Part shown: in pieces, positions 25,517-35,490 of the stretch
How positions within the stretch are numbered: position 1 is the first letter of the stretch
Layout: each line of letters opens with the position of its first letter
NCBI RefSeq assembly: GCF_034344865.1
Contig: NZ_CP133774.1
Coordinates: 5,704,001 to 5,768,000, forward strand
Origin: Pseudomonas sp. 10S4
Lineage (GTDB): Bacteria > Pseudomonadota > Gammaproteobacteria > Pseudomonadales > Pseudomonadaceae
DNA: 64,000 nt
Direction of reading: 5' to 3'
Position numbers and translations under genes: made by a program
The notes under the pieces: model-generated
The model's database searches: none
Seen by the model: only the letters and a program-made list of their open reading frames with translations
What the model was told of the DNA's origin: nothing

Positions 25517-26988
25517 TCAAAGAGTCGGGTATAGACTCCTGACATCCAGACTCCCCAAACTCGACGCCAGTTGAATGCGTGCGTTCTGCCAGCCAGCCAG
25601 CGCGCTGATCTGCTGTTGCAGCGCGTTGGCCAATGCCGTCTGGGTCGTGATGACCTCAAGGATACCGGTCACACCCTTTGCATAGCGCGCTTGCGCGGCA
25701 TCGAATGCCTGATGGGCACTGTCGAGAATTTGTTGGCTGGTGTGCACGTTTTCCGTGTCTACCGTCAATGTCTGGTAATCGGTCCAGACACTGGACGCTA
25801 CTTGCAGTTCAGCATCGCTCAAGCTGGCTTCCTTGCCTTCGACCTGAGCCTGCGCGCCGCGCACTTGATAGGTTCGGGTAAACCCCTCAAAAAGCGGGAT
25901 GTTGACTTGTAGCCCGACCGAGCGGTCCCGAACGGTCTCACCAAAATATTGCTGACCGGCGCCGGAGCTCTGGGGTTGATTATCGTAGTTGTATTTACCG
26001 ACAAAGCTGATCGTCGGTCGGCCCTGCGCCCGGACGACTTCTTCGTTGGCTTGCGCTGCCGCCAGATCAGCTCGGGCAGCGATTAATGAAGGGTGTCGCT
26101 CCTGGGCGGTTTGCAGCAATTGATCGACGGACTGCACAAAGGACTGGGTGGGCAAGGTGACGCTGTCCGCGTCGACCAGATGCAGGGGTTGATTGGGACG
26201 TCGCCCCATGTCGATCGCCATCAAGCCAAGTGAAGACAGCCAATCGCCCTCGGCCTTGTGGCGATTGAAGGTTGCCTGAAAATACGACGTTTGCGCTTGC
26301 AACTGATCGCTGACGGCCGCCACGCCGTGCTGTACTCGTACCGTTGCCGCGTCCAATACACGCTTTGCATCTGCTTCAATGTCTCGCGTCGCCTGCATGT
26401 TTTTTTGCGCGACGAAGGCGGCGTAGTAGTCCTTGACCGTATTGGCAAACACCGTCTGCAATGCGCTGTCTTGTCCCGCCAGAGCGGATGCGAGCTTGCT
26501 CTTGGCGTAATGGACGCCTGCCGATCGGGCGCCGAAATCATAGAGCAGCCACGTCAGTGTCAATCCGGCGCTCTGGTAGCGGCTGCTGGATTGAACGTCG
26601 AACGGATCGGCGGCGGTTCCGCGACTGTTCGAATTATCTTTCGCTGCCTGCATCGTGCCATTCAACGTCGGCAGATAGGCGGCCTCGGATACACCGACCT
26701 GCGCAGCTTGCACTTTGACATTGGCCCAGGCGTCACGGGTTTTCGGGTTGTGGCACAACGCGCTGGAGACGATATCGAGTAACGTCAGATCGGTCTTTGC
26801 ATCGCCCGCACATACGTCCCATGCAGACGACGGATCGAACATGTGATTGGCCGGCGTTGTGGATACACCACTCAACTGCCGCAACGGATCAGTTGGCCCT
26901 AATTCGAAAGCAAAACTTTGGCCCGCTCCCACAAAAAAATAATACCCACGACGCTACTACGTAGAGCCGCTCTATAAAAACTCACCAT
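25517..26988 (-). pseudogene. TolC family outer-membrane channel, frameshift in signal peptide
   Basis: The long frame encodes a TolC-type protein of about 470 residues: the D-L-T-L-L-D-I-V-S-S-A-L opening, a coiled helical barrel with tandem halves, the L-L-Y-D-F-G-A-R and L-F-E-G-F-T-R-T turns, and a final A-S-S-L-G-S-L. It forms the outer-membrane duct for the type I exporter encoded upstream. Read from ATG 26988, a signal peptide (V-S-F-Y-R-A-A-L-R-S-S-V-V-G-I-I-F) runs into a seven-T tract at 26933-26939 and then out of frame; eight (or five) T would join it to G-A-G-Q-S-F-A and the mature protein. As written, only a weak GTG at 26932 could start it. Error or slippage-based switching are both possible. 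Confidence 0.8.
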
Positions 26989-27184
26989 GCCTGCCCACTC
27001 ACTCTTTAACTTCACACTCACAACGTGATTGATCTTTGAGATCGAGCCGACACCCTCGACTTCAATAATGGTCACGCCACGCACATTGAGTTCAGCCTTT
27101 TCCCAAACGCACGACATCCGCTGGCAATTCGCAGCGGATGTCGTGACAGCTATTACGTTTGTGAAAACTGCCTCACATCCTCAA

Positions 27185-30100
27185 TCAGGCTGCACGCGAT
27201 GAGGCAACGAGCGTGATATTGCTCGTCAACAAAGTGGCCGGCAGCAAGGCGGTATCGGCGACACCGGCATCCGCATTGAAGGTGGACATGGCCTGAATCA
27301 ACTGGCTCACACCACTACTGCCAACTGGCGAGGTCGTCGCGCCAGAACCATAGAGCGAACCGATACCGACCAGGTCCGTGCTGTCCAGCGTCTGATTGCT
27401 GGAAGTGAGCTGGTAGTTCATTACCGAGTTTTGATCGGCGTTATCTCCCAGGCCCAGCGCATGACCAATCTCATGCAGCAACACTTGGGACAGCGTGGCG
27501 TCAGTACCCGCGTAGGTCTGCTGCCCATCGGCTCCTGTCGTCAGCGCATCCTGCGCCGAGTCCTCCACCCGAACGATGGCGTCGGGCGCTATCTGACTAC
27601 CATTGGCTTGATAACTGGTGTAACCGATGACCGCGGTGGTCGCTGTGTTGAAATCCCCAAAACCCACCCGAATATCAGACTGCGCAGAATCGCTGACCTC
27701 CTCAAAGGTCAGCCCCGGCGTGGCGCTAGCCCAAGTGTCGAATGCCGCCTGTACGACTGATTCGTCGGCGCTCCCCATATAGCTACTGAACTGCGCGGCC
27801 TGGGTTCCCTGAGTGTTGGCAAGGCTCCAGGTAATGACCTGTTGGTCAAATTTGGCGCCGTCCAGAACAGCCGTTCCCGTACCGGCAGTGGGTGTCGAGT
27901 TCGCCACCTCGACGGCTTGCTGGAAGCCCTTTTCCGCCGCCGCGGCTGCCGCCAGATTGCCTTGACTCAGCTCGTACTCGGCGATGGAACCGATGTTGCT
28001 GCTGAGTGCAGCTGACACCGTGGATTGACTACCAGCAAAGCCGTCATCGCCGAAATCGGAGGGATCGGAGGGATCGGGGGAATCGGGGGAATCGGGAGAG
28101 CCGGGGGAATCGGGGAAATCGGGGAAATCGGGGAAATCGTCACTCGATGGGGGAATACCCAATGCGGCAGGTTCATGAGTGTCAGTGACGCCACCTTGTA
28201 CCGAGTCACCTGTGTAATTGCCGCCGTAGTCATAATCGTGGTCGGATGCGTTGCCGCTAGTAGAGTCGTAAGTGCCTTCAAGGGCTGTTACGTCATTAGA
28301 CGCTGCGTCAATAACATCGTGACTACCGATGACACTATCGGTGGTGTTGTTACCCAGATAGAGGGTGCCGTAGGACAGATCTGCCTGATCATTGCTGCCC
28401 GTTATGTGCAACGTACCTCCCGCTCCCAGGGAGGTGACGTCGTTACTGCCGTACTCGACGACAGAATCGTTCGAGCTACCGTTTAAAACATCGCCGGAGC
28501 CAGTCAAACCGCTGCCGGTCAGCGTTGTGTTCGCCCCCAGCCAAATGGTGCCGCTCGACAGATTGGCCTCTTCATTGGTGCCGGTCATGGCCAACGTGCT
28601 TCCCGATCCCAGGGACGTGACGTCGTTATTGCCGTTCTCGACGACGGAGTCGCTCGAGCTACCGTTCAGAACATCGTTGGAACCGCTTAAACCGGTGCCG
28701 GTCAAGGTCGTGTTCGCGCCCAGCCAAACGGTGCCGCTCGACAGATAGGCTTCTTCATTGGTCCCGGTCATGGCCAACGTACTTCCCGCCCCCAGGGACG
28801 TGATGTCGTTATTGCCGTTCTCGATGACGAAGTCGCTCGAGCTACCGTTTAGAACATCGTTGGAACCGCTTAAACCGGTGCCGGTCAACGTCGTGTTCGC
28901 ACCCAGCCAAATGGTGCCGTTGGACAGGCTAGCTTCTTCGTTGGTGCCGGTCATGGCCAACGTGCTTCCCGCTCCCAGGGACGTGACGTCGTTATTGCCG
29001 TACTCGACAACGGAGTCGCTGGCACTGCCGCCCAGTGTGTCGTTGGAGCCGGTCAGCCCGGTGCCGGTCAACGTCGTGTTCGCCCCCAGCCAAACGGTGC
29101 CGTTCGACAGGTTCGCTTCTTCGTTGGTGCCGGTCATGGCCAACGTGCTTCCCGCTCCCAGGGACGTGACGTCGTTATTGCCGTACTCGACAACCGAGTC
29201 GCTGGCGCTGCCGCCGAGCGTGTCGTTGGAGCCGGTCAGCCCGGTGCCGGTCAGCGTCGTGTTCGCCCCCAGCCAAATGGTGCCGTTGGACAGGCTAGCT
29301 TCTTCGTTGGTGCCGGTCATGGCCAACGTACTTCCCGCGCCCAATGACGTGACGTCGTTATTGCCGTACTCGACAACCGAGTCGCTGGCGCTACCGCCCA
29401 GCGTGTCGTTGGAGCCGGTCAGCCCGGTGCCGGTCAGTGTCGTGTTCGCCCCCAGCCAAACGGTGCCGTTCGACAGATTGGCTTCTTCGTTGGTGCCGGT
29501 CATGGCCAACGTGCTTCCCAGCCCCAATGACGTAACGTCATTGTTGCCGTACTCGACGACCGAGTCACTGGCGCTACCGCCCAGCGTGTCGTGGGAGCCG
29601 GTCAGCCCGGTGCCGGTCAACGTCGTGTTCGCCCCCAGCCAAACGGTGCCGCTGGACAGGTTGGCTTCTTCGTTGGTGCCGGTCATGGCCAACGTGCTTC
29701 CCAGCCCCAATGACGTAACGTCATTGTTGCCGTACTCGACGACCGAGTCACTGGCACTGCCGCCCAGCGTGTCGTTGGAGCCGGTCAGCCCGGTGCCGGT
29801 CAGTGTCGTGTTGGCACCCAGCCAAACGGTACCGTTCGACAGATTGGCTTCTTCGTTGGTGCCGGTCATGGCCAACGTACTTCCCGCGCCCAATGACGTG
29901 ACGTCGTTATTGCCGTACTCGACAACCGAGTCGCTGGCGCTACCGCCCAGCGTGTCGTTGGAGCCGGTCAAACCGCTGCCGGTCAGTGTCGTGTTCGCAC
30001 CCAGCCAAACGGTGCCGTTCGACAGGTTCGCTTCTTCGTTGGTGCCGGTCATGGCCAGCGTGCTTCCCAGCCCCAATGACGTAACGTCATTGTTGCCGTA

Positions 30101-32485
30101 CTCGACGACCGAGTCACTGGCGCTACCGCCCAGCGTGTCGTTGGAGCCGGTCAGCCCGGTGCCGGTCAGTGTCGTGTTGGCACCCAGCCAAACGGTGCCG
30201 TTCGACAGATTGGCTTCTTCGTTGGTGCCGGTCATGGCCAACGTGCTTCCCAGCCCCAATGACGTAACGTCATTGTTGCCGTACTCGACGACCGAGTCAC
30301 TGGCGCTACCGCCCAGCGTGTCGTGGGAGCCGGTCAGCCCGGTGCCGGTCAGTGTCGTGTTCGCCCCCAGCCAAACGGTGCCGCTGGACAGGTTGGCTTC
30401 TTCGTTGGTGCCGGTCATGGCCAACGTGCTTCCCAGCCCCAATGACGTAACGTCATTGTTGCCGTACTCGACGACCGAGTCACTGGCACTGCCGCCCAGC
30501 GTGTCGTGGGAGCCGGTCAGCCCGGTGCCGGTCAACGTCGTGTTCGCCCCCAGCCAAACGGTGCCGTTGGACAGGTTGGCTTCTTCGTTGGTGCCGGTCA
30601 TGGCCAACGTGCTTCCCAGCCCCAATGACGTAACGTCATTGTTGCCGTACTCGACGACCGAGTCACTGGCGCTACCGCCCAGCGTGTCGTGGGAGCCGGT
30701 CAGCCCGGTGCCGGTCAGTGTCGTGTTCGCCCCCAGCCAAACGGTGCCGCTGGACAGGTTGGCTTCTTCGTTGGTGCCGGTCATGGCCAACGTGCTTCCC
30801 AGCCCCAATGACGTAACGTCATTGTTGCCGTACTCGACGACCGAGTCACTGGCACTGCCGCCCAGCGTGTCGTTGGAGCCAGTCAAACCGGTGCCGGTCA
30901 AGGTCGTGTTCGCCCCCAGCCAAATGGTGCCGTTGGACAGATTGGCTTCTTCGTTGGTGCCGGTCATGGCCAACGTGCTTCCCAGCCCCAATGACGTAAC
31001 GTCATTGTTGCCGTACTCGACGACCGAGTCACTGGCACTGCCGCCCAGCGTGTCGTTGGAGCCAGTCAAACCGGTGCCGGTCAAGGTCGTGTTCGCCCCC
31101 AGCCAAATGGTGCCGTTGGACAGATTGGCTTCTTCGTTGGTGCCGGTCATGGCCAACGTACTTCCCAATCCCAGTGACGTAACGTCATTGTTGCCGTACT
31201 CGACAACGGAGTCGCTGGCGCTGCCGCCGAGCGTGTCGTTGGAGCCGGTCAGCCCGGTGCCGGTCAGCGTCGTGTTCGCCCCCAGCCAAATGGTACCGTT
31301 CGACAGATTGGCTTCTTCGTTGGTGCCGGTCATGGCCAGCGTACTTCCTGATCCCAGCGTGACATTTTCTCCGCTGCCTTGGATGGTGACAGTGTTGTCA
31401 ATGCCGCCAGCAACGTTGGTAGTACTGCCATCAATCGCAACACGATCTTCTACGCCCAGTGATACATAGCTGTTGGTAGCGTGAATGGTTATGTCGTCGT
31501 CTGCACTGGCGAGGACAACTTCGCCACTTTTCATCATCTTCACGACGTCCCAACTCGATCCGCTTGACAGATTGACTGCGGCGTTCACTTCGGCGGTGAT
31601 ATCATTGTTGGAGCCGCCAATTGTGGCAGTACTGCCAGCATCAACATTCACGGTTGCGTTATTAAGTGTGGCGGTCGCGCCTACACCATCCATCGTCGCG
31701 ACGATGGCGCCCTGACCATTATTTTGAACTACAGTTGCGCCAGTATTACTAGCGTTCATGGTGATCGAAATACTAGGGTCGCCAGGTTGAGTGTTGTCCG
31801 TAATCGTAGTTGTCGTGTTCCCGGATGCATCCGTTGTATACATCCCTTGAAATGTGTCTTGCTCCGCCTTTAGATAGTTGGAAAGCTGATCCGGTGTTGT
31901 CGGAAGCATGCTACCGCTTGCAGGCGTCAATGTTTGGTCCGCCCCAAACAGTTCCGTATTAGTTGGTAATGACACGCCGGCAGCAGCTAACGCTGTATTG
32001 GCAACACTGTTGGAGTTTTGTGTTGCTGGAGAGTAAGTTAGATTCAATGGGACAACATTATTGTACGTGGAAACAATAGTTCCCCACTGCGCACTTAGGT
32101 CGGACCCAGTCGCTAAGACCTGCGAAGCATATACTGTTCCGGAGTTTTCATTTGCGACGCCGGTATTCGGATCAAGCTGAGGAACCACATCCACTCCTGC
32201 AGTTGTATCCTTCGGGATAAAACCTCCACTGCCTTCAACTTTTAGCGTCCCCCAAATCGATGGGGTATTCGTTCCTACAGAAGCGGCGGCCAGGACTATA
32301 TTTTCTGCCTTTTGCACATCATTCAAACCTAGGCTACTGTTGGAAATAGTAGGTCCAGCAGATATGTAATACGACCCGTTCGGGGTTGTGTATACGAGCG
32401 TCTCATGGTAAGTCATTGTGCCAGTGAGTGGGAGTGCCGCGACCGGAACAAACACTGCTGATATAGACGAAGTTGAGTCAGGCAA
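27185..32485 (-). CDS. giant repeat protein with C-terminal metzincin domain, type I secretion substrate
   Basis: A 1766-residue protein rich in Gly, Ser, Thr and Asn with no signal peptide and very little Cys. After an N-terminal region of about 375 residues come sixteen near-identical 61-residue repeats (core G-S-T-L-A-M-T-G-T-N-E-E-A), one decayed unit, a Pro/Asp-rich linker of about 35 residues, and a matrixin-like domain with H-E-I-G-H-A-L-G-L-G-D near residue 1671 and the Met-turn S-V-M-N-Y; the third zinc ligand would be Asp rather than His. The last residues are hydrophobic and small, as in type I C-terminal signals. No RTX nonapeptides are seen. Start is TTG 32485, eight bases after AAAGGG. 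Likely a secreted adhesin/protease; whether the protease is active is unknown. Confidence 0.85.
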   Translation of the reverse strand: MPDSTSSISAVFVPVAALPLTGTMTYHETLVYTTPNGSYYISAGPTISNSSLGLNDVQKAENIVLAAASVGTNTPSIWGTLKVEGSGGFIPKDTTAGVDVVPQLDPNTGVANENSGTVYASQVLATGSDLSAQWGTIVSTYNNVVPLNLTYSPATQNSNSVANTALAAAGVSLPTNTELFGADQTLTPASGSMLPTTPDQLSNYLKAEQDTFQGMYTTDASGNTTTTITDNTQPGDPSISITMNASNTGATVVQNNGQGAIVATMDGVGATATLNNATVNVDAGSTATIGGSNNDITAEVNAAVNLSSGSSWDVVKMMKSGEVVLASADDDITIHATNSYVSLGVEDRVAIDGSTTNVAGGIDNTVTIQGSGENVTLGSGSTLAMTGTNEEANLSNGTIWLGANTTLTGTGLTGSNDTLGGSASDSVVEYGNNDVTSLGLGSTLAMTGTNEEANLSNGTIWLGANTTLTGTGLTGSNDTLGGSASDSVVEYGNNDVTSLGLGSTLAMTGTNEEANLSNGTIWLGANTTLTGTGLTGSNDTLGGSASDSVVEYGNNDVTSLGLGSTLAMTGTNEEANLSSGTVWLGANTTLTGTGLTGSHDTLGGSASDSVVEYGNNDVTSLGLGSTLAMTGTNEEANLSNGTVWLGANTTLTGTGLTGSHDTLGGSASDSVVEYGNNDVTSLGLGSTLAMTGTNEEANLSSGTVWLGANTTLTGTGLTGSHDTLGGSASDSVVEYGNNDVTSLGLGSTLAMTGTNEEANLSNGTVWLGANTTLTGTGLTGSNDTLGGSASDSVVEYGNNDVTSLGLGSTLAMTGTNEEANLSNGTVWLGANTTLTGSGLTGSNDTLGGSASDSVVEYGNNDVTSLGAGSTLAMTGTNEEANLSNGTVWLGANTTLTGTGLTGSNDTLGGSASDSVVEYGNNDVTSLGLGSTLAMTGTNEEANLSSGTVWLGANTTLTGTGLTGSHDTLGGSASDSVVEYGNNDVTSLGLGSTLAMTGTNEEANLSNGTVWLGANTTLTGTGLTGSNDTLGGSASDSVVEYGNNDVTSLGAGSTLAMTGTNEEASLSNGTIWLGANTTLTGTGLTGSNDTLGGSASDSVVEYGNNDVTSLGAGSTLAMTGTNEEANLSNGTVWLGANTTLTGTGLTGSNDTLGGSASDSVVEYGNNDVTSLGAGSTLAMTGTNEEASLSNGTIWLGANTTLTGTGLSGSNDVLNGSSSDFVIENGNNDITSLGAGSTLAMTGTNEEAYLSSGTVWLGANTTLTGTGLSGSNDVLNGSSSDSVVENGNNDVTSLGSGSTLAMTGTNEEANLSSGTIWLGANTTLTGSGLTGSGDVLNGSSNDSVVEYGSNDVTSLGAGGTLHITGSNDQADLSYGTLYLGNNTTDSVIGSHDVIDAASNDVTALEGTYDSTSGNASDHDYDYGGNYTGDSVQGGVTDTHEPAALGIPPSSDDFPDFPDFPDSPGSPDSPDSPDPSDPSDFGDDGFAGSQSTVSAALSSNIGSIAEYELSQGNLAAAAAAEKGFQQAVEVANSTPTAGTGTAVLDGAKFDQQVITWSLANTQGTQAAQFSSYMGSADESVVQAAFDTWASATPGLTFEEVSDSAQSDIRVGFGDFNTATTAVIGYTSYQANGSQIAPDAIVRVEDSAQDALTTGADGQQTYAGTDATLSQVLLHEIGHALGLGDNADQNSVMNYQLTSSNQTLDSTDLVGIGSLYGSGATTSPVGSSGVSQLIQAMSTFNADAGVADTALLPATLLTSNITLVASSRAA
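28053..28139 (-). repeat. 9-bp microsatellite coding for the Pro/Asp linker
   Basis: About nine head-to-tail variants of a 9-base unit of the type GGGGAATCG (plus strand). They encode Ser/Phe-Pro-Asp triplets on the minus strand. Units differ by single bases; length changes would stay in frame. Confidence 0.8.
28427..31354 (-). repeat. array of sixteen 183-bp repeats
   Basis: Sixteen exact-length units of 183 bp (61 codons) with no indels, differing mainly at scattered third positions and a few switches such as Asn/Ser, Asn/His and Leu/Ala. Neighbouring units share the same variants, pointing to recent duplication or gene conversion. Assembly of such an array from short reads is doubtful, so the copy number is provisional. 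Confidence 0.9.
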
Positions 32486-32508
32486 AGTACTGTCCCTTTA
32501 GTCAAGAG

Positions 32509-32844
32509 TTACAGGTTGGTTGTTCTTACAAAACAAGCAATAATTTGCCCGATTTTCCGAGGAGTCACACTTGCTTCCTGAGGTCTAAAGATAACTACAA
32601 ATATAGAATTCGACACCAATGATCTGTCAAGAGCAAATCCACCACCGACGTCATTTCTGTCAGGGCTATTTTCTGGAAGCCCACGATTGTAGCTTGGAAC
32701 TAAAATCATGCCGTGAGGCTTTGACGGAAGAGCTCCGCCCGCAACCAACATCACTTCAACATCAGAAAATAACGTACCAACCGGAAAGTATTTTTTACAC
32801 ACCTCAGTCAAATCATAAACTCGTTGCGCACTCACTTTACTCAT
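32509..32844 (-). CDS. small hypothetical protein of the secretion operon
   Basis: A 111-residue cytoplasmic-looking protein with no signal peptide or membrane helix. Its ATG (32844) is two bases after the stop of the 59-residue gene, so translation is probably coupled, and its stop is 23 bases before the TTG of the giant protein. No family recognised. Position between exporter and substrate genes suggests a chaperone, modifying or regulatory role, but this is only inference. Confidence 0.55.
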   Translation of the reverse strand: MSKVSAQRVYDLTEVCKKYFPVGTLFSDVEVMLVAGGALPSKPHGMILVPSYNRGLPENSPDRNDVGGGFALDRSLVSNSIFVVIFRPQEASVTPRKIGQIIACFVRTTNL

Positions 32845-32846
32845 TT

Positions 32847-33026
32847 TCAAAAAGTGCTATCCACTTCAGCTCTGAATTGCCGGCCACTTATTTGAAGCTC
32901 GCTGCTCCCCGTGTCTACAGGAATATCATCTTTCCTAAATTTATAAAAAATCAAAACACCAAGGACAATCAGTGCAATTAGCAGCAGGCCATAACGACTA
33001 CGCATAAAACTACCGCCACTCTTCAT
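32847..33026 (-). CDS. 59-residue single-pass membrane protein
   Basis: A short gene below the usual length cut-off. The product has a basic N-terminus (M-R-S-R-Y), one hydrophobic helix (about residues 13-28) then K-F-R-K and a hydrophilic tail, so the C-terminal side is probably periplasmic. An AAGGG site precedes the ATG at 33026. It overlaps no other gene and is tightly followed by the 111-residue gene. Function unknown; it belongs to the type I operon by position. Confidence 0.6.
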   Translation of the reverse strand: MKSGGSFMRSRYGLLLIALIVLGVLIFYKFRKDDIPVDTGSSELQISGRQFRAEVDSTF

Positions 33027-33146
33027 TGCCCTTTTCTCCCATCTAAGATTTCAAAAACAACTACCCGATCTCAAACGAAAAAAGGGATTTTGTTTTTTCA
33101 GTACATCGTTCTAATTGATAAAGCCGCACCCTTTCGGACGACACAC

Positions 33147-33968
33147 TCAAAAAGCGTAGCCAACCCCAATTTTTAAAGTCGTGTATTCGGTCTGGCTTTC
33201 TGGCTCCCATGCCACCCATCCGACTGCAACTCTGTGCGTAGCACTGCCACCATATTTAAAGGAGGTGTAATCGACACCCACATTTCCATGAAATTTTTTC
33301 GTGAACGCATAATCTGTAGATAAGCCGGCTTTATACAGATTGGAATTTCCGAGCGAACCAGTAAAGCCAAGAGAGCCATTCACATCAATGTCTGCTGCGA
33401 ACGTGCGTCCAGCCAAGGCATTGGCGGTAAACACCAAACGGGAAAATGGCGAGTATTGGACAAGCGTGCCAGCACCATACCAGCTGTGGGTATAGGTTTC
33501 ACCTGTATTGACACCGCGTTGCCATTCATGATGGCCAAGTTCGCCGTAAGGGGTGATCATGAACTCCCCGTCAATCGCAAAACCTTTTCCTAACCGCAGA
33601 CTGTAGTCGGTAATGGTTGCGCTAGAGTCTGTAGTCACAGAACCAAAAGTTCCGCCTCGGTGTGAGCCCGTATATCCGGTATGTCCGTCGTTTTTACTGT
33701 ACTGATATTGAAAATATTCGTTGTCCAGCCAGTCGTCCTTCATCATGGAAAAAGATAATGCAAAGCCGGGGACATTGCCGTTTTCCGTATCAAGCTTTCC
33801 GGTACGAGTGCCGAATCTACCATCGTTGGTTTCCTTATAATCGACTCTCGTGGAAATGGCCTGGATTTCAAGCTGATTATTCGATGCTTTTATATCATCT
33901 GTTCCGGCAAGTGCCGTTGTGCACAAAGCTGCAGCGGCTGCAAAAACTGCAATTTCATTGACTTTCAA
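33147..33968 (-). CDS. outer-membrane beta-barrel protein
   Basis: A 273-residue protein with a signal peptide (cut after Ala-Leu-Ala near residue 21) and a mature part of alternating strands rich in Tyr, Thr and Gly. The C-terminus ends G-V-G-Y-A-F, the Phe-terminated strand recognised by the Bam machinery. No enzyme motif was found. It sits between the HlyD-type gene and the small proteins of the type I operon, so it may anchor, receive or process the secreted giant protein. The stretch is lower in GC than its surroundings. Exact family unknown. Confidence 0.7.
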   Translation of the reverse strand: MKVNEIAVFAAAAALCTTALAGTDDIKASNNQLEIQAISTRVDYKETNDGRFGTRTGKLDTENGNVPGFALSFSMMKDDWLDNEYFQYQYSKNDGHTGYTGSHRGGTFGSVTTDSSATITDYSLRLGKGFAIDGEFMITPYGELGHHEWQRGVNTGETYTHSWYGAGTLVQYSPFSRLVFTANALAGRTFAADIDVNGSLGFTGSLGNSNLYKAGLSTDYAFTKKFHGNVGVDYTSFKYGGSATHRVAVGWVAWEPESQTEYTTLKIGVGYAF

Positions 33969-34069
33969 TCTGTTTCCCTCAATTTAAAAATTACAACAAT
34001 CAACCGATTGCCAAGCTGCGATGAAGACCGCGCCTAGCTAGAGTTTTTCATATGTTTTCAGGCTACTGG

Positions 34070-35490
34070 TCATCGCTCCCTCAACGCCTCACTCTGATAC
34101 TTCAACAACGGCGTCAACAAATACTCAATAATCCTTCTCTGCTCAGTCTTGATCTCCACCGAACTCGACATCCCCGGTTCCAACTGAACATCCTTACCAT
34201 CCGCCACAATCACATGCGCACCGAGTTGAATCCTTGCCGGATAAACCAACCCCAACTTGTCATCCTTCACCGCATCCTGCGAAATCGACATGACCTTGCC
34301 CGGGATCGTGCCGTAGTGGGTATACGGAAAGGCATCCAGCTTGATTTCAGCATCCTGCCCCGGCCGAACAAAACCGATATCCCGGTTGAGAATCTGCGCT
34401 TCAATTTCCAGGCCGGCGTCATCCGGCACAATCACCAACAAGGCCTGCGCCGGGGTGACCACACCGCCAATCGTATGCACCGCCAGTTCCTGCACGGTCC
34501 CCCCACCGGCGCGGTCAAATGGGTCTGCCATTGCCGTTGCTGGGACTTGGTTTCATCGCCCTGGACCTGGGCCAACTGATGCTGCGCCTGGTTGAGCGCA
34601 TCGAGTTGTTCACGGCGAAATTGCGCAATGGCGGTATCGATATCGTCACGCTGCTCCTGAATCGTCGCCTGCAATTCCTTGGCGTAACTCTGCTGCCCAG
34701 CCAACTCCTGCTCTTGCTGAATCCGCGCCTGCTCCTTTTCCAGATAGGCATGGCGCGGTACGTAGCTTTGCTGGAGCAAGGTCTGGTAGTCCTCCTCTTC
34801 CGCGCGGGTCATCGGCAAGGTCTGCTGCAGGCTGCTGATTTTGTGCTGGGTGGTTTGCAGTTCCTGCACGCGTTTTTGCAACTCCGAGCGCAAGCTGGTG
34901 AGTTTGCTGCGGTGTTCGTAGAAGGCGCCTTCGGCGAAGCGTTGGGTATCTCGTTGTCGATCCTCGGTAGCGTCCGGCACCGGTTGGACGGTCGGTGTCC
35001 GATTGACGGTTTGCGCATCGAGCAGGGCTTGGGCGCGGTTGATCGTCAACATTGCATCGACCCGCGCCGTCCTCGATTTACCGACATCCGCCGTGGCCTC
35101 GGTCGGGTCCAGCTCGATCAGGGCCTGGCCTTGGGTCACGTGCTGGCCGTTGTCGACCAGGATCGCCTTGACGATGCCGGCTTCCAGCGGTTGGATCGTT
35201 TTGCTTTTGCCGTTGGGGACGACCTTGCCCTCCGCCACCGCAACCACGTCGAGTTTGCCGACAGTCGACCAGACCAGGGCAATGGCGAACAACAGCATCA
35301 GCGCCCACATCAAGCCGCGACCGACCGGGGACACGGGCGTTTCCAGTACCTCCAGCGCCGCCGGCAAAAACTCGACTTCGTCACGCTGGCGTTGCAGGGG
35401 ATTGCCTTGGGCTTTTTCAGCATCGAGTGCCGCGCGGGCAATGTCGCGGTAATGCTGCAGCCGTGGGAACCATCGATTAAGCAGCGACAT
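34070..35490 (-). pseudogene. HlyD-type membrane fusion protein, frameshifted
   Basis: Periplasmic adaptor of a type I secretion system. From ATG 35490: a cytoplasmic N-terminus, one membrane helix (M-W-A-L-M-L-L-F-A-I-A), the first lipoyl half (V-V-P-N-G-K-S-K-T-I-Q-P-L-E-A-G-I-V), then long coiled coils. In the second lipoyl half (T-A-P-V-G-G) the frame is lost at a six-G run (34505-34510 on the plus strand as C); one more base restores V-Q-E-L-A-V-H-T-I-G-G-V-V and the C-terminal domain to 34070. It overlaps the ABC gene by 14 bases. A homopolymer error is the simplest explanation. Confidence 0.88.

Noticed and set aside
28758..31469. A 903-codon open frame antisense to the repeat array
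   Set aside because: It exists because the 183-bp unit is a multiple of three, so a chance open antisense frame is copied sixteen times. It has no ribosome site or recognisable domain.
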